NCBI GenBank assembly: GCA_003024985.2
Contig: PXIH01S0025691.1
Length of the DNA: 10,724 nucleotides
Strand: one strand, 5' to 3'
DNA from: Euperipatoides rowelli
Taxonomy: Eukaryota > Onychophora > Udeonychophora > Euonychophora > Peripatopsidae
Part shown: in pieces, positions 8,417-10,724 of the stretch
Position numbering within the stretch: the stretch's first letter is position 1
Layout: each line of letters starts with the position of its first letter
The notes under the pieces: generated by a model
Told to the model about the DNA's origin: nothing
The model's input: only the letters and a program-made list of their open reading frames with translations
Database searches by the model: none
Made by a program: the position numbers and the translations under genes

Positions 8417-8673
8417 ATGGAAGGTAGCGGTAATCAATGATTTTGGGATGAATTTATCAAACTAAACTATACCAGTCTTCTCATGTCTGTGGGACCTCAA
8501 ATGCAAAGATTATAACAACAAGAATATCAAAAAAGTGGCATATGAACAGTTGTTAACAGAAATGCCAGGAGATATTCGCCATGCCAACAAACATTGGCTA
8601 TTGAAAAAAATAAACAACTTTCGTTTCAGCCTTTCAAAGTGAATTAAAAATAGGGCTTGACAATAAATTATAA
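8417..8673 (+). pseudogene. MADF-domain DNA-binding protein, decayed
   Basis: Reading from ATG 8417 gives MEGSGNQ, a TGA stop (8438-8440), then FWDEFIKL. Around 8483 the frame shifts by one base, and from 8484 it continues CLWDLKCKDYNNKNIKKVAY, with EQLLTEMPGDIRHANKHW and LLKKINNFR following to about 8624. A second shift near 8630 leads to FQSELKIGLDNKL and stop TAA at 8671-8673. Order and spacing match the MADF domain (N-terminal F/LI, CLWD, Y-x-N, A-x-x-x-L, KI-x-x-x-R, F-x-x-E-L) and the roughly 80-residue span is full domain length. MADF proteins are DNA-binding factors and also occur as the second protein of Harbinger-type transposons. One stop and two frameshifts make it non-functional as read, unless sequencing errors are involved. 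Confidence 0.75.
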
Positions 8674-8874
8674 GTTATTCCCAGAAAGCTATGCGTTAAT
8701 AAACTATAGACAATTGTTTACAAAGAGAGAGAGATAGAAAGACAATTAGCCAAAATCTTTATTTTTTAATACAAAGTGTGTTGATAAAGTTTGATGATTA
8801 TAACAGAGAGAGAGAGAAATAGTCATATATTAATAGATGGTTATAAACGAGGAATTTTTTTAAAAAAATACTTG

Positions 8875-8911
8875 TTCTTAGCTATTATTTGAGACAAATA
8901 ATGGCTAAGAA
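8875..8911 (+). repeat. 16-bp stem hairpin with 5-nt loop
   Basis: TTCTTAGCTATTATTT (8875-8890) and AAATAATGGCTAAGAA (8896-8911) pair over 16 positions with a single G.U as plus-strand RNA, around the loop GAGAC. It is the strongest compact hairpin in the window and lies inside the transposon-like element. No function can be assigned. Confidence 0.8.
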
Positions 8912-9192
8912 AAATAATAAAAAAAACCTTGTCTACAACCATATATTACTAGAGTACTATTTCTCTCTCCTCTCTTCGTAATAATCCACAAAACTTTTTT
9001 GTATATATAAAAAAAAATCAGTTTTTGACTAAATGCCCCACTTAGTAAACAACCATCTATAGTTTTATTAAGTTTTAAACATTATATATACTGTATATTG
9101 TAAATAATCTTCTGGTAATATCTTGTAATTTATGATAAACTCATATTTATTTGCTATAAATTAAATACAAAATATACAGTATCTAGACCATG

Positions 9193-9240
9193 TCATGTCT
9201 GTGGCTAAATCGTTGTGTATATGGAGTACATCTTCGTCAT
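9193..9240 (-). repeat. right subterminal repeat block
   Basis: ATGTCTGTGGCTAAATCGTT..TATGGAGTACATCTTC matches 4386-4436 and is itself related to the terminal repeat (AAATCGTTGTGTATATGG), so the right end carries two tandem units in one orientation. Confidence 0.6.
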
Positions 9241-9264
9241 ACAGTGTCTGTCAAACATCAATAT

Positions 9265-9307
9265 TCATACTGGGTCTGCAGACAAATCGTTACATGTATG
9301 GGGTCCT
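9265..9307 (-). repeat. right terminal inverted repeat
   Basis: Reverse complement begins AGGACCCCATACATG and aligns with 8059-8101 at 35 of 43 positions. An open frame at 9195-9437 runs across it and is incidental. Confidence 0.75.
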
Positions 9308-9310
9308 TAA
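9308..9310. repeat. TAA target-site duplication, right
   Basis: TAA directly after the right terminal repeat (TGGGGTCCT/TAA), matching 8056-8058. Confidence 0.5.
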
Positions 9311-9498
9311 CAATCAGAACTTTATTTACAATATGTACATTAGATTTCAAATTTCAGTTTTCTTAACAGTTTTTACAATTTTCATAACATTGCAGAGCTA
9401 CAATAATTCATGGAAAATCTTCCAAGGTAAATGTTAACAGGTTTTGTATTATATTTTTGAGTAAAGATCAGTTTCTACTTGAACTTTATTTTTAATCC

Positions 9499-9588
9499 GG
9501 GGAATGAATTGTTCCCCAGATTCAAACCGGCAGCAAGCTTAACTCCGTAGCGCCGAGCGGAGTGCTTATCCACTCGACTATCCCGATG
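9499..9588 (-). repeat. tRNA-derived SINE-like head
   Basis: On the minus strand TAGTCGAGTGG (9580-9570) fits the A box and GGTTTGAATCT (9528-9518) the B box, about 42 bases apart as in tRNAs. Between them CTCCG..CGGAG forms an anticodon-like stem with an oversized loop containing GCTCGGCGCT. The putative acceptor arms do not pair, so this is not a functional tRNA. Its GCTCGGC core recurs at 10374-10380. A short hairpin GGGGAA/TTCCCC (9499-9517) follows the B box. No A-rich tail or target duplication was identified. Confidence 0.6.
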
Positions 9589-9730
9589 GGTAAAACTATT
9601 TTATTGTTATTTCTTTCAGAATAGGTTATTTTATGAGGGAGAAAATTGGTTCATTTTTAGACCGTTAAATAATGTATTATATACAGAGGTCAAACTTTGA
9701 GAGCCGTACTGACATGAACCATTTTTGCTG

Positions 9731-9738
9731 TCATGTGA
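9731..9738 (+). promoter_or_regulatory. M-box/E-box-like site
   Basis: TCATGTGA, flanked as TGTCATGTGACCA, is the palindromic-core binding site of MITF/TFE/USF-type bHLH-zip factors. It lies 63 bases upstream of the ATG at 9801. An eight-base motif can occur by chance, so its function is unproven. Confidence 0.25.
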
Positions 9739-9789
9739 CCACATAATTATAACTTAGATAAGCGCTCGTATTTATTACTCCCACTCTCT

Positions 9790-9829
9790 TTATCACTATA
9801 ATGGCTACAAATTTTAATCATAGTGATAA
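9790..9829. repeat. 10-bp inverted repeat around ATG 9801
   Basis: TTATCACTAT (9790-9799) and ATAGTGATAA (9820-9829) are exact reverse complements separated by 20 bases that include the ATG of the 9801 relic. Confidence 0.75.
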
Positions 9830-9958
9830 TTCGGACAGTGTTAATGACACATTTTTGAAAGCTTGAATGGATTAAACGTTCAAGTTGAACCGTATATGTA
9901 CAAGCCTCTTTTGATGGAAGTCACAGCATCAAATTTGGAAGTCCAAATTGTGGATTGA
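9801..9958 (+). pseudogene. P2X7-C-like ('PYMYEP') N-terminal exon relic
   Basis: From ATG 9801 the frame reads MATNFNHSDNSDSVNDTF and hits TGA at 9864-9866. Skipping one T in the T5 run at 9852-9856 continues from GAA 9857 as ESLNGLNVQVEPYMYKPL, then LMEVTASNLEVQIVD, ending at TGA 9956-9958. A serine/aspartate-rich start followed by a VxPYMYxP motif is typical of the N-terminus of metazoan proteins annotated 'P2X purinoceptor 7-like', which carry a cysteine-rich P2X7-C-type domain further on. That domain is not present within this window. The single-base shift may be a mutation or a homopolymer sequencing error. No consensus splice donor is clear after 9958, so I call it a broken relic. Confidence 0.45.
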
Positions 9959-9966
9959 GCTAGAGT

Positions 9967-10026
9967 AAATTTAAGGTTATAAAAGAGTTTATTAGATAAA
10001 TACAGTTATGAATATTAAATTTTATG
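9967..10026 (+). repeat. 60-bp direct repeat, copy 1
   Basis: Aligns without gaps to 10573-10632 with 49 of 60 identical bases by eye. The shared cores are GGTTATAA, GTTTATTAGATA and ATATTAAATTTTATG. Weaker similarity extends about 14 bases further upstream on both sides. Confidence 0.75.
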
Positions 10027-10369
10027 AAAATTGTATCACAAATAAACAAGTTATGAATTTATTTAAAATCGAGTTTAAGCTTATAGGCTATATGGTGTCA
10101 CCAAACCTCACACTACTATAATATTGAGGGTGATAACAGCGAGGGGGAAAAAAGTATTTTTACCAAACAAAAAAAAAGTATTTCTGAATTTACAGTTATA
10201 AAATTATGATATACATAAGATTTAACTTTATCATGAACAAATCTGGTAAAGTTCTGACATCATTTACAAACAATTTTTTTTTTACAAACATAATTTTGTG
10301 GGAAAAAAGGCAATTTATTCACAGTACGGATCAGCTGGTGTTACGTTAATTCTCTCGCTTGTAAAATAT
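10027..10369. other. AT-rich unassigned sequence between direct repeats
   Basis: No gene supported. The 10298-10495 open frame overlaps the SINE-like piece and shows no domain. Confidence 0.5.
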
Positions 10370-10425
10370 GATCGCTCGGCACTCTCGCGATCAGGTCAGT
10401 CGCTGGTTCGAATCAGGGAAAGGCA
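10340..10425 (+). repeat. tRNA-derived SINE-like head, second copy
   Basis: GATCGC (10370-10375) and GCGATC (10387-10392) make a perfect anticodon-like stem enclosing TCGGCACTCTC. GGTTCGAATCA at 10405-10415 is a B box. The stem-loop core GCTCGGCACT matches GCTCGGCGCT of the minus-strand copy at 9499-9588, so both probably belong to one SINE family. The A-box half is diverged. Confidence 0.6.
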
Positions 10426-10572
10426 TTTTCCTACATTAGACTTCTTACACGTTGCAAACAATGTTTCAAATTTTTTTTCTCTTGGACACAATTGAAAGTT
10501 CATCCTGAATGTAAATATTGTAAATAAATTTTTTTTTTTTTTTTTTAAAAAAATTCTAGCTTAATCTGGATT

Positions 10573-10632
10573 TAATTTGAGGTTATAATATCGTTTATTA
10601 GATATTTAAATTTCTGCATATTAAATTTTATG
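10573..10632 (+). repeat. 60-bp direct repeat, copy 2
   Basis: Partner of 9967-10026, offset 606 bp, same orientation. It ends directly at the TTAA of the possible piggyBac-like terminus at 10633. Confidence 0.75.
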
Positions 10633-10724
10633 TTAACCCTTTCCACTCCACTCAATTCAGAGAATTTGGATTCTACCACTCCAAACAAAAAAAAAAAAAC
10701 TCATTTTTTTTTAGTTTTTTAAAT
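10633..10724 (+). mobile_element. possible piggyBac-like left terminus, truncated by window edge
   Basis: TTAA at 10633-10636 is followed by CCCTTTCCACTCCACTC. piggyBac-type elements insert at TTAA and have ends that usually begin CCC(T/A). A second related motif, TACCACTCCAAA, follows at about 10675. The opposite end and its TTAA would lie outside this window, so the call is tentative. Confidence 0.3.

Larger units (their letters stand above)
8059..9307. mobile_element. non-autonomous DNA transposon, PIF/Harbinger-like candidate
   Basis: The element is 1,249 bp. Its left end (8059-8101) and the reverse complement of its right end (9265-9307) align without gaps over 43 bp with 35 identities; 7 of 8 differences are transitions. 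The shared core is CCCCATACAYGTAAYGATTT followed by GTCTG. Weaker similarity continues inward (GATGAGGTATGACAGAT against GATG..TTGACAGAC). TAA flanks both ends. Inside is a decayed MADF-domain frame (8417-8673). PIF/Harbinger elements make TWA duplications and encode a DDE nuclease plus a Myb/SANT or MADF-like DNA-binding protein; no nuclease remnant is visible here. I infer an internally deleted, dead element. The transposon nature is well supported, the superfamily less so. Confidence 0.6.

Noticed and set aside
8059-9307. CRISPR-like or long tandem array reading of the R units
   Set aside because: The units are few, diverged and arranged as inverted ends with subterminal copies, not regularly spaced identical repeats.
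9195-9437. 80-codon plus-strand open frame
   Set aside because: It begins in the subterminal repeat, crosses the right terminal repeat and leaves the element, so it is incidental.
9499-9588. Functional tRNA gene on the minus strand
   Set aside because: A and B boxes are present but the acceptor arms do not pair and the anticodon loop is oversized, fitting a SINE head better.

Overview
This window looks like non-coding DNA from an animal nuclear genome. It is strongly AT-rich, full of A/T homopolymers and microsatellites, and carries a 5'-truncated non-LTR retrotransposon, DNA-transposon remnants and tRNA-derived SINE-like pieces. There are no bacterial gene blocks, ribosome binding sites or operons. 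The tRNA-SINE flavour, (TAA)n, long poly-C/poly-G runs, a MADF-domain relic and a 'PYMY(E/K)P' relic suggest a lophotrochozoan, perhaps a gastropod mollusc, but the sequence does not prove this. I found no intact protein-coding gene. The long open frames are chance or low-complexity ORFs, or fragments of dead mobile elements.

Layout. 1-1413: AT-rich, unassigned, with one tRNA B-box-like fragment near 1223. 1414-1504: a (TAA)~30 microsatellite. 1764-2110: GC-richer repeat patch with a hAT-like end motif, a short copy of repeat family 'R' (1811-1869) and a C11 run. 2656-4057: a LINE insertion on the minus strand with a 16-bp target-site duplication and remnants of the reverse transcriptase C-terminus and its zinc knuckle. 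4104-4519: a small deletion derivative of family R between two poly-G runs. 4620-5000: GC-richer patch with an 11-bp inverted repeat and (TG)8. 5000-5640: AT-rich. 5640-6480: the most complex, least repetitive sequence here, with no convincing exon. 6646-6721: long hairpin. 6730-8055: AT-rich with GA and poly-C/poly-A tracts.

The most informative part is 8056-9310. A 1,249-bp element (8059-9307) has 43-bp terminal inverted repeats (35/43 identical by eye), is flanked by TAA on both sides, and encloses a decayed MADF-domain reading frame (8417-8673) that falls below usual ORF length cut-offs. TAA duplications plus a MADF/Myb-like DNA-binding gene fit PIF/Harbinger-type transposons, which encode a nuclease and a separate DNA-binding protein. 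No nuclease remains here, so this would be a non-autonomous relative. The R copies at 1811-1869 and 4186-4500 share its terminal and subterminal sequence.

9509-10724: two tRNA-like SINE pieces on opposite strands; a broken short coding relic (9801-9958) resembling the N-terminus of P2X7-C-like 'PYMYEP' proteins, with a 10-bp inverted repeat around its ATG and an M-box-like site upstream; a 60-bp direct repeat pair (49/60 identical); and a possible piggyBac-like end (TTAA-CCCTTT) running off the right edge.
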